DNA of 64,000 bases from Gari tellinella (GCA_922989275.2 OV277859.1:92268198-92332197), one strand, 5' to 3'. Positions 29,357 to 40,714 are shown, counted from the first letter of the stretch. Translations and numbers: made by a program. The notes: generated by a model from the sequence alone, not told the origin.

Positions 29357-29608
29357 CAGTGCCGTAGACGTTATTCCTTCCCAATAAAAGCATTTATGTT
29401 AAATATCTTATATCTCGTATTGCGAACATTTTTGAGTCAACTCTGGCGCCAGGTAACCCGAAGTCTGACCAAGTACGAAACTGTTTGCCTCTCAGATTAG
29501 TAAGACTAATTAATATTTTCAAAGGTTAGGCACTTTCTAACTTTATATACTTCAGTGTATTTGCGTTTAGGTTCGTTTAAACGGGCAAGATAAGCATTTT
29601 CTCCGTTG
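29357..29608 (+). mobile_element. Family A MITE, diverged (A7)
   Basis: CAGTGCCGTAGACGTTATTC start and CATTTTCTCCGTTG end; hairpin mostly destroyed (GAGTCAACTCTGGCGCC ... GTCTGACCAAGTACG). Confidence 0.75.
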
Positions 29609-29661
29609 TAAGAGACAAATGGTGTACATCTTGATCAGAAACCATGCATACAACACAGCTA

Positions 29662-29908
29662 CAGTGGAGAAGACGTTATTTTTTCATGTTTAAACGCAAA
29701 CGAAACGCAAAAGCATTGCAATAAAACGTTGAAAATTACAACTTTTCGACGATTCTGACTGTATATTTCAATCTCAGTGGTAAACAGTTTGGAGCCAGAT
29801 CAGACGCCGGGTAACCCGGCGTCTGATCTGGCTCCAAACTGTTTGCAATGGAAATAATCGATTAAGCGAAAACGTGTTTATTGGGAAAGAATAACGTTTT
29901 CTCCACTG
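29662..29908 (-). mobile_element. Family A MITE, intact (A8)
   Basis: CAGTGGAGAAGACGTTATTT to CGTTTTCTCCACTG, 247 bp. Hairpin with CCGGGTAACCCGG tip and GGAGCCAGATCAGACG arms, almost perfect. Confidence 0.92.
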
Positions 29909-30580
29909 TAAATGTTTGGATCTACGACCTATTTCTCAAGACACTGTCCGTTTTGAGTTTGATGTATTAGAACACAAAGCATGTTAAATGCAACAAGGCA
30001 ATATATCTCACTTAAAGCATATAAAATAACGCTTAATATGTATACAAGATGGCTGCCTATCAATCATTTACTACACATGCACCACATTTGATTGATTTAG
30101 TCTGATTAAATGCACGAAAAGTTCAACGAAACACGGAATGTTTTAGACATAAAGTGTAAATATTTTAAATGGAAGCCAAAACAACATTTAACCTGACACT
30201 TATACTTTTAACCCTTCGAAACACATTTCTTCTCGACCACTGTAGGGTACTTTTACTCACTGATGGAACTGAATATAGATGTCAACTTCAGGTAGGGTGA
30301 AAGGGAAAGTAGAAAGCTCCTACAGATCCTACTTGAACCCATTAACCAAACGATACCCATTTGGCACCCTTAAATTATTTCTGTACATAGAAAATAAGTC
30401 AACTTAATAACGTAATAAAAATACACAATAAACTTTGTCCCAAAATATTTAATGTTAGGATATGTTTACATTTATTGAATGGGTCGGAAATTTATGTGAC
30501 TGAAATACCTGCAGTGGTATTAGCTATATACTGATAACTGCATGCAAAATATTTCTTAATGTTGGATTAAGATTTCTTAA
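29909..30580. other. No gene recognised
   Basis: AT-rich. One stray piece at 30290-30345 (GGGTGAAAGGGAAAGTAGAAAGCTCCTACAG, shown in part) resembles half a family F hairpin. Confidence 0.35.
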
Positions 30581-30785
30581 CCCTTAGCCTGCCACGCACG
30601 ACTTAGCTCCATATGCAAACAGCTTGGATCAGGATGAGACGCCGAGTAACTCGGCGTCTCATCCAGATCCAAGCTGTTTGACACTCGGACAACATTTTCA
30701 GCAATTTTGAGCAACTTTGAAGCACTTTGAAACTTGAAGCAGACGAGAAATATAGCAGACGACAATTTATTTGGCGGGCTAAGGG
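30581..30785 (-). mobile_element. Family D MITE, intact
   Basis: TTAACCCTTAGCCTGCCACG start (TTAA 30577) and GGCGGGCTAAGGGTTAA end (TTAA 30786). Hairpin 30614-30682 uses a variant arm, AGCTTGGATCAGGATGAGAC, with a CGCCGAGTAACTCGGCG tip. Confidence 0.88.
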
Positions 30786-30828
30786 TTAATGTCGGATTTA
30801 TGGATAACTTAGTCATCTTCTCTATGTA

Positions 30829-31033
30829 CATAAAGTCAAACCTCGCTATTACGCCCACAACTGTGGTAATTATTAAGTGTAAAGAGAGGTTACTGCTAAC
30901 AGCCAGGTGAATGTAAAACAGAAAACTCTTTGAGGAGCTTTCTGTTTAAAGTTCACCATGCCTTAAGCTTCCGCCTGCCTTTCATGCAATCAATTAGTCT
31001 TCTTTTAAGTGGTCGTAATAGAGAGGTTTTACT
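30829..31033. mobile_element. Family F MITE (F5)
   Basis: AAAGTCAAACCTCGCTATTA start and GTCGTAATAGAGAGGTTTTA end; hairpin ATGTAAAACAGAAAACTCTT and mirror, partly worn. Confidence 0.72.
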
Positions 31034-31170
31034 TTAATCGTATTTTTAAAAAGGTCTGAGATATTAAATACGAATAATTAGTCTGTCGGACATTGGCTAC
31101 GTTAAACTTTCCTATAATAGGTTAAAACATTTTGACTCTATTGGATATAAAAATGGGTATTGGAAGAAAT

Positions 31171-31322
31171 CGGAGCCCCAGATAAGGAACATATTCAACA
31201 AATATAATCTTAAATCCTATGGTGTCACTACTCATTTGAATAGTCTCTTCGGATTTGGTGCTACAAAAAGTGTGGAAATGTTGGATTTGTAAAGTTTTAT
31301 TCCTCTTATCCGGAACCCTGGT
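31171..31322. repeat. Family S inverted element
   Basis: GCCCCAGATAAGGAACATAT and CCTCTTATCCGGAACCC form the ends; CCTATGGTGTCACTACTCAT and AGTCTCTTCGGATTTGG form the centre, as in copies at 16801, 55862 and 56729. Confidence 0.65.
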
Positions 31323-31514
31323 AAAAGGTGCATTATACTCAAATGGGTACGGTTTTGTGTGGAAACAACAGAATGTCCTAATAGTTTAGCATTTTTACTC
31401 CAAGACTTAGAGATCACCACATGCAAAAACTGAAGAAATCTGTTTTGACTAACTCTAAGAAAAATAAAACCGCTATTTGGTAAAGCGTTGCATATAAAAT
31501 ATGAACAGAACAGA

Positions 31515-31683
31515 ACAGAACAGTATCTTTATTACACGTAAACATTACAGTTTCTGGTGTTTTACAATATACATCTTTTCAATTTTTACTATCAAGACAT
31601 TATAGATAGTAAAAATTGAAAAGATGTATATTGTAAAACACCAGAAACTGTAATGTTTACGTGTAATAAAGATACTGTTCTGT
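31515..31683. repeat. 169-bp near-perfect foldback containing two opposed retrotransposon tails
   Basis: ACAGAACAGTATCTTTATTA faces TAATAAAGATACTGTTCTGT; about 79-bp arms match without visible error around TCAAGACATTA. Extra (GAACA)n lies on the left. Each arm looks like a non-LTR 3' end with a (TGTTC)n-type tail. Confidence 0.9.
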
Positions 31684-32144
31684 ATAAAATATGAATGACG
31701 TTGTTATTCCTAAGTTTATGAAATGTTTTTGCATAATTCACACGTAGCAGCTCGTCTCATAATCTCTTGATAGAAATATGTCGACATTTTCGTCTTGCAA
31801 GAAAAGATAGAGTGTCTCATTATTGAGAATTTTTCACTGAAATCGAGCTGCATTTCGTATTGATACGACCACGTTTTGAAAATCAACGTTACAAATACTT
31901 GATACACTTTTGCACAAGGAGAAGAGATTACAATTATTTCATAAACCTGATGTAAAATGAAAAACAAAACGATTTTAAGAAATAAAGCCGTGTGTCTTAG
32001 GTATGCCTTTAAAGCAAGAAATGAGTATTTAAATGTATTCGACGAAAAATCATCTAACTAGTTTGGTGCATTGTACTAGACGCTCGTATGTTGCATATGA
32101 ATGCTTTGGTAGTTTTCAAGTTTTGGGTGTATGCAAATCACTGA
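31684..32144. other. No gene recognised
   Basis: AT-rich; 83-codon minus frame at 31716-31967 has no family resemblance and is likely chance. Confidence 0.35.
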
Positions 32145-32325
32145 ATTAGAATAAAGGGGTTACATCGCCGTTCGGCTTGTATTTCACATATTAGCAGAAA
32201 TAGTGAAACAGGTGTCAAACAGTTAGGATCTTGGCCAGACGCCGCGTAATGCGGCGTTTGGTCAGGATCCAAACTGGTTGCAAAGAAAGATTGTACTTGG
32301 TGTAAGGCAGTGAATGTGTTAATGA
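32145..32325 (-). mobile_element. Family D-type MITE
   Basis: Hairpin CAAACAGTTAGGATCTTGGC ... GGTCAGGATCCAAACTGG; right side GTAAGGCAGTGAATGTGTTAA. Confidence 0.65.
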
Positions 32326-32355
32326 AACACAACCCATATATCAGTATATTGTTAA

Positions 32356-32605
32356 CCCTTTCATGATCATATGTATTGTAAGGTTTTTAGTACCTTTTTA
32401 CCCCTTCACCGCCCTATTGTGGTCTGTTTTAATATACTTGTCTGCACTATAATTTCAAAGTTAGATTTAAGGTAATATAACTGGCGTAATTTCAAAACAA
32501 ATAGCAAACATTTTTATCTTAACTTGACGCCGCGTTATGCGGCGTCTGGACAGGACAAAAAAATGTTTGCACGTGCGCTTTATGACCTCATTGAGAGTGA
32601 AAGGG
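32356..32605 (+). mobile_element. Family D MITE, TTAA-flanked
   Basis: TTAACCCTTTCATGATCATA start and GAGAGTGAAAGGGTTAA end. Contains ACCCCTTCACCGCCC inside and a shortened hairpin (GACGCCGCGTTATGCGGCGT). Confidence 0.78.
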
Positions 32606-32916
32606 TTAATATTCGTACAATGTATGTATTTCAGCCCGATGATAGGAACAAATGGAGAAGGCTGGATGAGTATGATGCAGCAATGATGTGCTCCGACGGT
32701 TTTATTAGGGGCTAAGGGGCCGAGTCAAGGCAAGGCAAGGCATTAGTACCGGCGGTCATGAAGGAGACGGTGAAGAGTAGAAAGTTATTCAGCTATTGGA
32801 ACTGTAGTGTATCATACCTCATGCCTCTATGATAGCAGTAGGCCAGCCAATGCATGTTGGTTAGGAGAGCCAGTAGACCGATATAGATATACGACGTTAT
32901 TAACTTATTCAATCCT

Positions 32917-33093
32917 AGTGACGACCATACTCTTCATAAACAAACGATATACACGTGAATGATACAGTTCTCATATGCAAACAGTGAAGACCCTGACCAG
33001 AGGGCTCCGGCAGGAGCCCTCTGGTCAGGATCTGCACTGAGTGTCGTTTTTGGGAACTGATATTGTTCATTTGAAGTTTCAGGGGCTACTGAG
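32917..33093 (-). mobile_element. Family E MITE, reverse
   Basis: GCAAACAGTGAAGACCCTGA ... TCAGGATCTGCACTGAGTG with tip GGGCTCCGGCAGGAGCCC; right end AGTTTCAGGGGCTACTGAGT before TTAA 33094. Confidence 0.72.
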
Positions 33094-33303
33094 TTAAAAA
33101 CCTAGAATTCAACATTTGTATTGTAAACATTCAACGCAAGTTTGGTTGATGTGTGTACGACAGTGTATTATGTCTCACAATTACGGACTAATGCTGTCAT
33201 TTGTTGGAAGAAAAACGTTGCAAAGAGTATGTAACAAATGTATATATTACATTAGTATAACCCATTAAACAGCAATGCTACTGGCCTTTCAAATGGAATA
33301 CTA

Positions 33304-33508
33304 CAGTAGAACCTCTCTATTACTACCACTAAAAAGAAGGCTATGTGTCTGTATAAAAGACAGATGACAGCTTAAAGCAATGAGAAAGTGAAACAGAAAG
33401 CTCCTGCAGGAGCTTTCTGTTTCATTTTCACATTGCTTTAAGCAGTCACCTATCTTAAACGACTAATATTTAACACAATTTACTGGTCGTAATAGAGAGG
33501 TTCTACTG
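33304..33508. mobile_element. Family F MITE, intact type copy (F1)
   Basis: CAGTAGAACCTCTCTATTAC and GTAATAGAGAGGTTCTACTG are perfect 20-bp terminal repeats with TA on each side. The centre 33370-33444 is a second hairpin, AAGTGAAACAGAAAGCTCCT around CTGCAG. Confidence 0.93.
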
Positions 33509-33924
33509 TACTTTCATTTGTTTATCGTAGAGCACCAGAATATTGCTGACAAAGCATGTATAAAATCTTACCTTAATCGTGCTAGACGCGACTACATAAT
33601 AAATTATATATTTGCAACCAGTTTTGACCTTGATCTGACGCCGAGTAACTTAGCATCTAATCAGGATCCAAACTGTTTGATACTCGTATTGAGTGTTTTC
33701 CTAATTTGAATAAAAATACAAAAACAAACACAGAAATTAATTTTGTCTTAAATCTGCAGACGACCGTTTTTAATCAGACGATAATTTAGCATGACAAGTG
33801 TTAATTGATGCGGAGGAGGTTATCATTGTTCATCATTCGAAACAATAATAAACCATAATATTATGGTTACAAAGAGGTAGTAAATCAGATTTTATTGCGT
33901 CAGGATAAATATGTTATGTATTTA
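33509..33924. other. Worn family D hairpin, otherwise no gene
   Basis: 33610-33690 has TTTTGACCTTGATCTGACGC and TCTAATCAGGATCCAAACTG, a decayed cassette, followed by CAGACGACCGTTTTTAATC. Nothing coding. Confidence 0.45.
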
Positions 33925-34137
33925 ATTTCTTCACTGCATTGACGTCATCAGCGCTCAACAATTATCTTTCATCAAATTTAATCTTTATGTACATATAATT
34001 TAACTACAGAAATATTAAAATAGGTGTCAAACAGTTTGGATCCTGATCAGACGCCGCGTTACGCGGCATCTGATCAGGATCCAAACTGTTTGCAAAGAAC
34101 TATTGCACTATGGATTAGGCAGCGAAGGAGCAAATGA
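33925..34137 (-). mobile_element. Family D MITE with well-kept hairpin
   Basis: TTCTTCACTGCATTGACGTC start; hairpin 34027-34092 (CAAACAGTTTGGATCCTGAT ... GGATCCAAACTGTTTGC); right side TAGGCAGCGAAGGAGC. Confidence 0.7.
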
Positions 34138-34172
34138 AACACAACCCATTATACTAACACGCGTTACTTTAA

Positions 34173-34396
34173 TCCATGTGTGCCCACTATCCCAAATATG
34201 GGACATAGGCAAACAGTGTATACTCTGATCAGACGCCGCATCACGCGGCGTCTGATCAGAGTCTACACTGTTTGCTGATAGGAATTTCAATATAAAACAA
34301 AATGGAAATGTTTTTTTTGACCAGGCATCTCTTTTTTTTTTAAAAATGGACTAATCCAATATATAAACATAGAAGAATCCACTGGGCGTAAATGGG
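34173..34396 (+). mobile_element. Family I MITE with the hairpin cassette
   Basis: TTAATCCATGTGTGCCCAC start and CTGGGCGTAAATGGGTTAA end, TTAA 34169 and 34397. Cassette AGTGTATACTCTGATCAGAC ... GTCTACACTG inside. Confidence 0.87.
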
Positions 34397-34586
34397 TTAA
34401 TAGATACATTTGTATACATGTAGATTGGACCTCGACCTAAGACTGAGCTCCACGACTGCAGTCATGAGTTTGATTTTAACCCTTTCAGGGCCACATGATA
34501 CCGTCTGATTTGACTAATTCATCGTCATTATATGGTCTGCTTTAAAATATTGCAATTGGTCTGTTGAACATAAAACACTTTTCGTA

Positions 34587-34832
34587 CAGTGGAGAATCTG
34601 TTATTCTTTCCCGTTTAAACGCAAACGTACGCAAACGCAAAACACTAAAACGTAGAAAAGAACAACTTTTGGACAATTCTGATAATTCTTGTTTATCTTG
34701 GTGGCAAACAGTTTGGAGCCTGATCAGACGCCGGGTTACCCGGCGTCTGATCTGGCTCCAAACTGTTTGCACTGCAAATAATAGTTTTAGCGTAAACGCG
34801 TTTATTGGGAAAGAATAACACATTCTCCACTG
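34587..34832 (-). mobile_element. Family A MITE (A9)
   Basis: CAGTGGAGAATCTGTTATTC start and CACATTCTCCACTG end, TA-flanked, 246 bp, intact hairpin. The open frames seen across such copies arise from the conserved repeat and are not genes. Confidence 0.93.
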
Positions 34833-34979
34833 TACTTGTTTTCTGAGCATTTGATAGGTTGTACACATAAACCATTTTATCAATGAAATATCGACAGCCA
34901 TAAATAGGTTTAAGTTATTTAGATGTTAAATCAATATGATGATGAAAAGGCGTTATTTTCCCCCATCTTTGGGCTTATA

Positions 34980-35315
34980 CATCTTTGTACTTTGTAAACA
35001 GTTTGGATCCTGACCAGATGCCAATCAACTTGGTATCTGGCCAGGCTCCAAACTGTCTGCATCTCAGAAGTTGATGAATTGTCTGAGCTGTTCCGTAGGT
35101 TGTATCAAACAACTTAATTGCAAAATGTCATCAATTTTAAATAACTGCCGTCTGCCTTTATTTTTCAAATTAAACATTTAAGTATTTTGACAAAATAACT
35201 ATTGAAATGATTGTCAAACAGTTTCGCTCCTGATCAGACGCCGAGTTACGTGGCGTCTGATCAGGAGCGAAACTGTTTGCAAATATCTATTTTACTCGAT
35301 TTAAGGCAGTGAATG
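34980..35315. mobile_element. Two family D-type hairpins in a row
   Basis: First at 34996-35061 (AAACAGTTTGGATCCTGACC ... CCAGGCTCCAAACTGTC, loop AATCAACTTGG). Second at 35214-35281 with the novel arm TTTCGCTCCTGATCAGACGC matched in its mirror, then GGCAGTGAATGGGGTTA. Confidence 0.75.
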
Positions 35316-35321
35316 GGGTTA

Positions 35322-35567
35322 CAGTGGAGAATCTGTTATTCTTTCCCGTTTAAACGCAAACGTACGCAAACGCAAAGCACTAAAACGTAGAAAAGTACAA
35401 CTTTTGGACAATTCTGATAATTCTTGTTTATCTTGGTGGCAAGCAGTTTGGAGCCTGATCAGACGCCGGGTTACCCGGCGTCTGATCTGGCTCCAAACTG
35501 TTTTCACTGTAAATAATAGTTTTAGCGTAAACGCGTTTATTGGGAAAGAATAACAGATTCTCCACTG
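35322..35567 (-). mobile_element. Family A MITE (A10)
   Basis: CAGTGGAGAATCTGTTATTC to CAGATTCTCCACTG, 246 bp, differs from A9 and A13 by a handful of bases (GCAAGCAG for GCAAACAG). Confidence 0.93.
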
Positions 35568-36410
35568 TAATGTCATAAAGGAAAGAAACACAATAAGCTT
35601 TGTTTTTTGCTTTCGTTTCAATCCTAAACTTTGTTGTATATTTGTACATGTAAATCATTGAAATTTAATATGTTTAAACCATATCATTGTACGTGTATTT
35701 GAGTTTATATTATTTTTCAACGGGACAGAATAACGCCACACACACTATTACGAAATAAAAGAGAGCTTATTTATTAATTAGCGATTAAGCTGAGCCTGTC
35801 AACAGTTCAGTTCAGGGCCCGAGGTTATGAAACTTAATACGAACTCTGTGTACAAAACTCAGTTTTGATTAAACGCTCTAGTTTTTACATTACATGCTTT
35901 AACTGATTTCAGTAACCACATTTGTATAGATATTTACCGTAGAATTATGTATGCAAATACTCGTTATATACAACATGTTTGCCGAAGAATTATGAGTTGA
36001 GAAAAATTCTTATAACCTCGGGACCAGTTCTCATTAGTTAATTACAATGATACAACATATATAAAGTTATTTACTATTAATAACCTAGTATAGATTAATC
36101 AAATTAACTGCATGTATTTATACAATTTATTCAATCAGTGTGTAAAATAATGTTATACTCTTCTTACTGCTATTCATTCATTCATTCATTTATTCACATA
36201 TTTTGCCTGCATCTACTAAATAATATGATGATCTGAAAAATAAATGCCTAAGATTGCAAATTAAATGGATTCAAACTTCAATTATGAAAGGTTTCAAAGT
36301 TAAAAAACTTACAATTTTTACAATGATTTAATGAATGAAAGCTGAATTCATTAATGATTTTCGTCTCTACAAATCTCTCAATTACTCTATTTGTATATCC
36401 AGGTTGGTTA
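35568..36410. other. No gene recognised
   Basis: Very AT-rich; an (ATTC)n run at 36174-36192. No MITE ends or exons identified. Confidence 0.4.
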
Positions 36411-36657
36411 CAGTGGAGAAAACGTTATTCTTCCCCAATAAACGCGTTTACGCTAAACCTATTATTTCCAGTGCAAACAGTTTGGAGCAAGATCAGACGC
36501 CGGGTAACCCGGCGTCTGATCAGGCTCCAAACAGTTTGCCACTCAGATAAAAATGAAAACCTAAAATTGTCAAAAGGTTGTCCTTTTCTACATTTTAATG
36601 TTTTGCGTTTTCGTTTCGTTTGCGTTTAAACGGGAAAGAATAACAGATTCTCCACTG
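36411..36657 (+). mobile_element. Family A MITE (A11)
   Basis: CAGTGGAGAAAACGTTATTC start but CAGATTCTCCACTG end: one terminus is the AACGTT version and the other the ATCTGTT version, so the two sequence variants meet in one copy. Confidence 0.9.
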
Positions 36658-36948
36658 TATCTACTGCATCAATCTTATCATTGACTTTGTGGCCTCCAGT
36701 TCGCTGTAAATCATTCATCTATCAAACAATTATATTTAGCAGTGCAAGGCAGGCGGGAATTTCGTTGAAGTAAATTTCACTGAAAACAACTGTTATACAG
36801 TGAATCACATAGATCAGCTGCATTTTGTTTGGTAGTTAATGGTTCCCTTTCATGCATGGAAACACTAAAACACACCCGCTTCAAATTGTATATGGCATGG
36901 TTACCAATGAAAAGAATATCAATAAGACCCCATTGCTATCAGAATACC

Positions 36949-37201
36949 AAAACCCTTTCCCCCGTTAGAAGCGCCTTTTAGCGAATTTCATTTATTCCTC
37001 CGCTGAAGCAAATAGTTCCAATTTAATCTGTCATGAATATATATTATGGGAAATATTTTCTATATTCTAGTACATGGAAGCTTAAAGCAGGCTGAAAGTA
37101 AAGCAGAATGCGCCTTAAGGCACATTCTGCTTTACTTTCAACCTGCTTTAATTAGCCACCTATCTTTAATACTATAAAAAGGCTATCAGGTAAAGGGTTA
37201 A
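36949..37201 (-). mobile_element. Family P MITE
   Basis: AAAACCCTTTCCCCCGTTAG start, GGTAAAGGGTTAA end; near-perfect hairpin TTAAAGCAGGCTGAAAGTAA with tip GCGCCTTAAGGCAC. Confidence 0.85.
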
Positions 37202-38177
37202 GAAGTATCTTTTATATAGTAGTTATTATTATTATTATTATACCAGATTTATATAGCGCTTTTTTCACACAGGGGTAGTGCGTTCAAAAACGCTTATGTT
37301 ATAGAATTATGATGTGATTCATAGTTGAAAAGGTTATTTGATTTGCACGTTGTTAGCGAAAAGTACATACTTAATTATATTTGAAATAGGGATTTCAGAT
37401 AAATAGAACAATATCTGATAATTACACAATTTACACATATTAATCCCTTACATGAAACACATATCGAGGTCTACAATTCAATTGGAAACAGTTTGTATAC
37501 ATTGTATCGATATAACGCAAATTATTCGGCGTCTTATCAGGATAAATATTGTTTTATACTCGCACTGAAATAACTAAAAAGGACAATAAATTTTGCAACG
37601 AAAAGGTTAAAAGATTGAAGTGTAAAACGAAGATACATTGAAATGGAATCTGACAATGACAGCATATATTGGGTTACATGTAAACGACGAGATTGTCTGA
37701 AATAGGCAAAAGTAAAATAGGCTTTCAAAGAGCACGGTTAAGAAAACATTGATACCTGAAATTCCAAAGGGACGATTACAGTTTATTACATTTAGCTGGA
37801 ATACATTTTGCTGGAATATTTCATTGTATATATTCTAGGGTGATCTAAAGACACTGCAGTGTTTCTCCAGGTCAGCATGCGGCGTCTCATCCGGGTCTAC
37901 AGTTTGACAATGTCCATTTTAGTGCACAATAGGCTTAAACGAATACATATAACCAAACTATAAAATATCGTGTGATTAAGATATCTCTAAGGCGAATGTT
38001 AATATTAGGCAGGCAAGTAATCTTAACTCGACGGTCTGGCCAATATCAAAGTCGTAACAACCTCTGCTATTTTAACAAGTTTGTTTACCCCAGCCAAAGT
38101 GATTCGTTTAGCCAATGTAAGCCATATAACCATAAATACTTCTTTACTAGTTACCCTATAAATACGCCGTTATAAGA
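37202..38177. other. No gene recognised; (ATT)n and worn hairpins
   Basis: (ATT)n at 37221-37241. Faint family D traces at 37489-37560 (GAAACAGTTTGTATAC ... GGCGTCTTATCAGGATAAA) and 37850-37915. Confidence 0.4.
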
Positions 38178-38345
38178 CTTTAATTGATTACTCTACTGAA
38201 GAAAATAGTTCTTCCACTTTATATTGTCATGAATCTGCACCATACGAATATTTTCTATATTCTAGCAGAGTGTAGCCTTAAAGCACATTCTGCTTTATTT
38301 TCAACCCGCTGTAAGGGGTCACCTAGAAACAGATTTACTGGACAA
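38178..38345 (-). mobile_element. Family P MITE, damaged
   Basis: TCTACTGAAGAAAATAGTTC, CTATATTCTAGCAGAGTGTA; the left hairpin arm is lost before AAGCACATTCTGCTTTATTT. Confidence 0.6.
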
Positions 38346-38474
38346 GCTCCCTCCCTCCGCTCTTGACGTATCAACCTCGCTCTGTCTTACACACAGTGCA
38401 TTGACATTTGCGAACAGTTTGAATGCTGATCATACGGCGAATTCGACTAAAGCAAAACCGTAATGGTCGAAGTG

Positions 38475-38727
38475 TTAACCCTTTCCCTTATAGAAGCGAC
38501 TTTTAGCGGCTATTATTTATTCATCCGCTGAAGAAAATAGTTCCAATTTAATCAGTAATGAATATGTATTTTAGGGAATATTTTTCTATATTATAGTACA
38601 TGATAGCTTAAAGCAGGTTGAAAGTAAAGTAGAATGCGCCTTAGGGCGCATTCTGCTTTACTTTCAACCTGCTTTAAGAAGTCACCTATATTCAATAATA
38701 TATATAGGCTATCAGGTAAAGGGTTAA
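38475..38727 (-). mobile_element. Family P MITE, intact
   Basis: TTAACCCTTTCCCTTATAGA to GGTAAAGGGTTAA with hairpin TTAAAGCAGGTTGAAAGTAA and tip GCGCCTTAGGGCGC. Confidence 0.87.
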
Positions 38728-39420
38728 ACAGTATCGATCCTGACCAGACACCGCGTTACTCTTTGCAAGCTATCTATTGCATTAACTTCACTCCATTAAA
38801 ATCACTCTCAATGACGCCTTAAAATGCGTTTGCAAACAGTTTGACACTTTTATTGATACTTATTATGCCGTACAATCTTCAATCTAACTTTGAAACGTGT
38901 CTTGCAGGCGACAATACTGAAGCAAACGACAATATAGCGGTTAAGGGGTAAAAATCTCCCGAATGATTTGATCATGAAAGGGTTAAGGGCAATGGAGGGA
39001 ATGGGTTAAGATCGATTATCAGATGCAATATAGCATTTACATGTCCTTTATCGGAAGATGCTATAGATAATGTAGATTTAAATCCATGAGCGCTTATGGC
39101 ATTTTAAATGCATCTACATTATATATCTTTTAAGCTGGTTGAACAGAACATTAACCAAAGTAATAATCAATATGCCGGTGATTGTATCACGAACATACTT
39201 GAATGTTACCGATAATGGTATTTTGATAATTGATTCCGTAATTGCCATACGTAAAGCGGCGTTTTGATCAGGATTCAAACTAATTTTATATTTCGTACGT
39301 TAAAAACTCCTAAAATTTGAGTTAAAAAAATGAAAGCAACTGTCAATTGTTTAAAGCTGGTGAAGGGATTAAGCGTTAATGATATACAACCTAATTAATC
39401 CCTAGGTCAGGGTACATGTG
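38728..39420. mobile_element. Family D pieces (38774-38987 best)
   Basis: 38774-38987 runs ATCACTCTCAATGACGCC ... AGCGGTTAAGGGGTAAAAAT ... CATGAAAGGGTTAA but its hairpin is collapsed to GCAAACAGTTTGACAC. 39236-39370 is another fragment (AAAGCGGCGTTTTGATCAGG). Confidence 0.6.
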
Positions 39421-39424
39421 CATT

Positions 39425-39495
39425 TTCAAATAGTTTGGATCCTGATCAGACACAGAGTAACTCGGCGTCTGATCCGGATCCAAACTGTTTCATAC
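39425..39495. repeat. Hairpin cassette with unequal arms
   Basis: CAAATAGTTTGGATCCTGAT and GATCCGGATCCAAACTGTTT; the tip has mutated to ACACAGAGTAACTCGGCGT so only the lower stem still pairs. Confidence 0.7.
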
Positions 39496-39553
39496 TTGTA
39501 TCATTTATGCAAAAAAGCTGAATTTTATATGTAAAATATATGTCAATGTTTAA

Positions 39554-39774
39554 CCCATTTGTGCCCACGATCCCATATATGGGACATAGGCAAACAGTGT
39601 AGACTCTGATCAGACGCCGCATCATGTGGCGTCTGATCAGAGTCTAGACTGTTTGCTGATAGGAATTTCAATATAAAACAAAATGAAAATGAAAATTTTG
39701 ACCATGCATCCCTTTGATAAAAAATGGACTAATCCAATATATAAACATGGAAGAATCCACTGGGCGTACATGTG
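39554..39774 (+). mobile_element. Family I MITE with cassette (type copy)
   Basis: TTAA 39550 and 39775. The ~105-bp cassette is 39589-39693: GCAAACAGTGTAGACTCTGA, tip GCCGCATCATGTGGC, right arm to CTGTTTGC, then an A-rich tail (AATATAAAACAAAATG). The flanks CCCATATATGGGACATA and ATTTTGACCATGCATCC are contiguous in the copy at 19406. Confidence 0.88.
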
Positions 39775-39907
39775 TTAAAGTAAGGCAGTTTGTGGTTTTG
39801 ATCACATGCACTAGGTATAAATGGGTTAAAGCAGATTACAGACTGGAAAGGAATAGATCTGATCTGAAAAATGACCATGCAGTTTGAATAGAGTTTTCAA
39901 AAGCATA

Positions 39908-40153
39908 CAGTGGAGAATACGTTATTCTTTCCCAATAAACGCGTTTACGCTAAAACTATTATTTGCAGTGCAAACAGTTTGGAGCCAGATCAGACGCCGG
40001 GTAACCCGGCGTCTGATCAGGCTCCAAACTGTTTGCCACCAAGATAAACAAGAATTATCAGAATTGTCCAAAAGTTGTTCTTTTCTACGTTTTAGTGCTT
40101 TGCGTTTGCGTACGTTTGCGTTTAAACGGGAAAGAATAACAGATTCTCCACTG
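39908..40153 (+). mobile_element. Family A MITE (A12)
   Basis: CAGTGGAGAATACGTTATTC to CAGATTCTCCACTG, 246 bp, intact hairpin, TA-flanked. Confidence 0.93.
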
Positions 40154-40429
40154 TAACAGAGCAGACACATTACCTCATGTGGTTCTAGAGCATGTCATCT
40201 CGGTCAACTGGCAGAAAAGAATGAGGACAACTGCCATAGCTTGGCATGAAACAATGGAAGGCTGCTAAAAGGTGTAATCTTCTCAGTGATTTGATTGATG
40301 GATAAATCCATCATAATTTTAACATCCAGAATATTTGTAACTATAGTATTATGGTCAGCGTTCAAATTTCTAGATCAGTACCTCATATTTTAGACCGATG
40401 TAAATGAGATGTTGATTTGGCAACTTGTC

Positions 40430-40502
40430 TCTTGGAGTCGTGATATGATCGAAATACTGTTAAAGCGACTTAAAACAATATGTCAACAACAACAACAACA
40501 TC
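40430..40502 (+). mobile_element. Retrotransposon/SINE 3' tail
   Basis: GGAGTCGTGATATGATCGAA ATACTGTTAAAGCGAC then (CAA)n; same body as the insertion at 27281. No clear target duplication. Confidence 0.6.
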
Positions 40503-40714
40503 AATGTTCTCATTCCAGAAGATGTTTATCTGGAACTACCCTGTTTGCAAATTATTTATTTAAATGGTCTATCAGCCGCACCAATTTTAAAATAAACTAT
40601 CAATTCGAACATTTGATCGTTAAAACAGTTATCATGTAACAGTATAGTTCCAGAACAGACGGGGATATCCAGCATTTTGACAAAAAAAATTATGTGTATT
40701 GAAAAACAAAAGTA

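Noticed and set aside
34693..34875. Recurrent 60-90-codon frames reading NSLEPDQTPGNPASDQAPNC or RRRVTRRLIRLQTVC across many sites
   Set aside because: They are translations of the family A hairpin and its neighbours; both strands are open because the sequence is palindromic, with no start context or conservation beyond the repeat.
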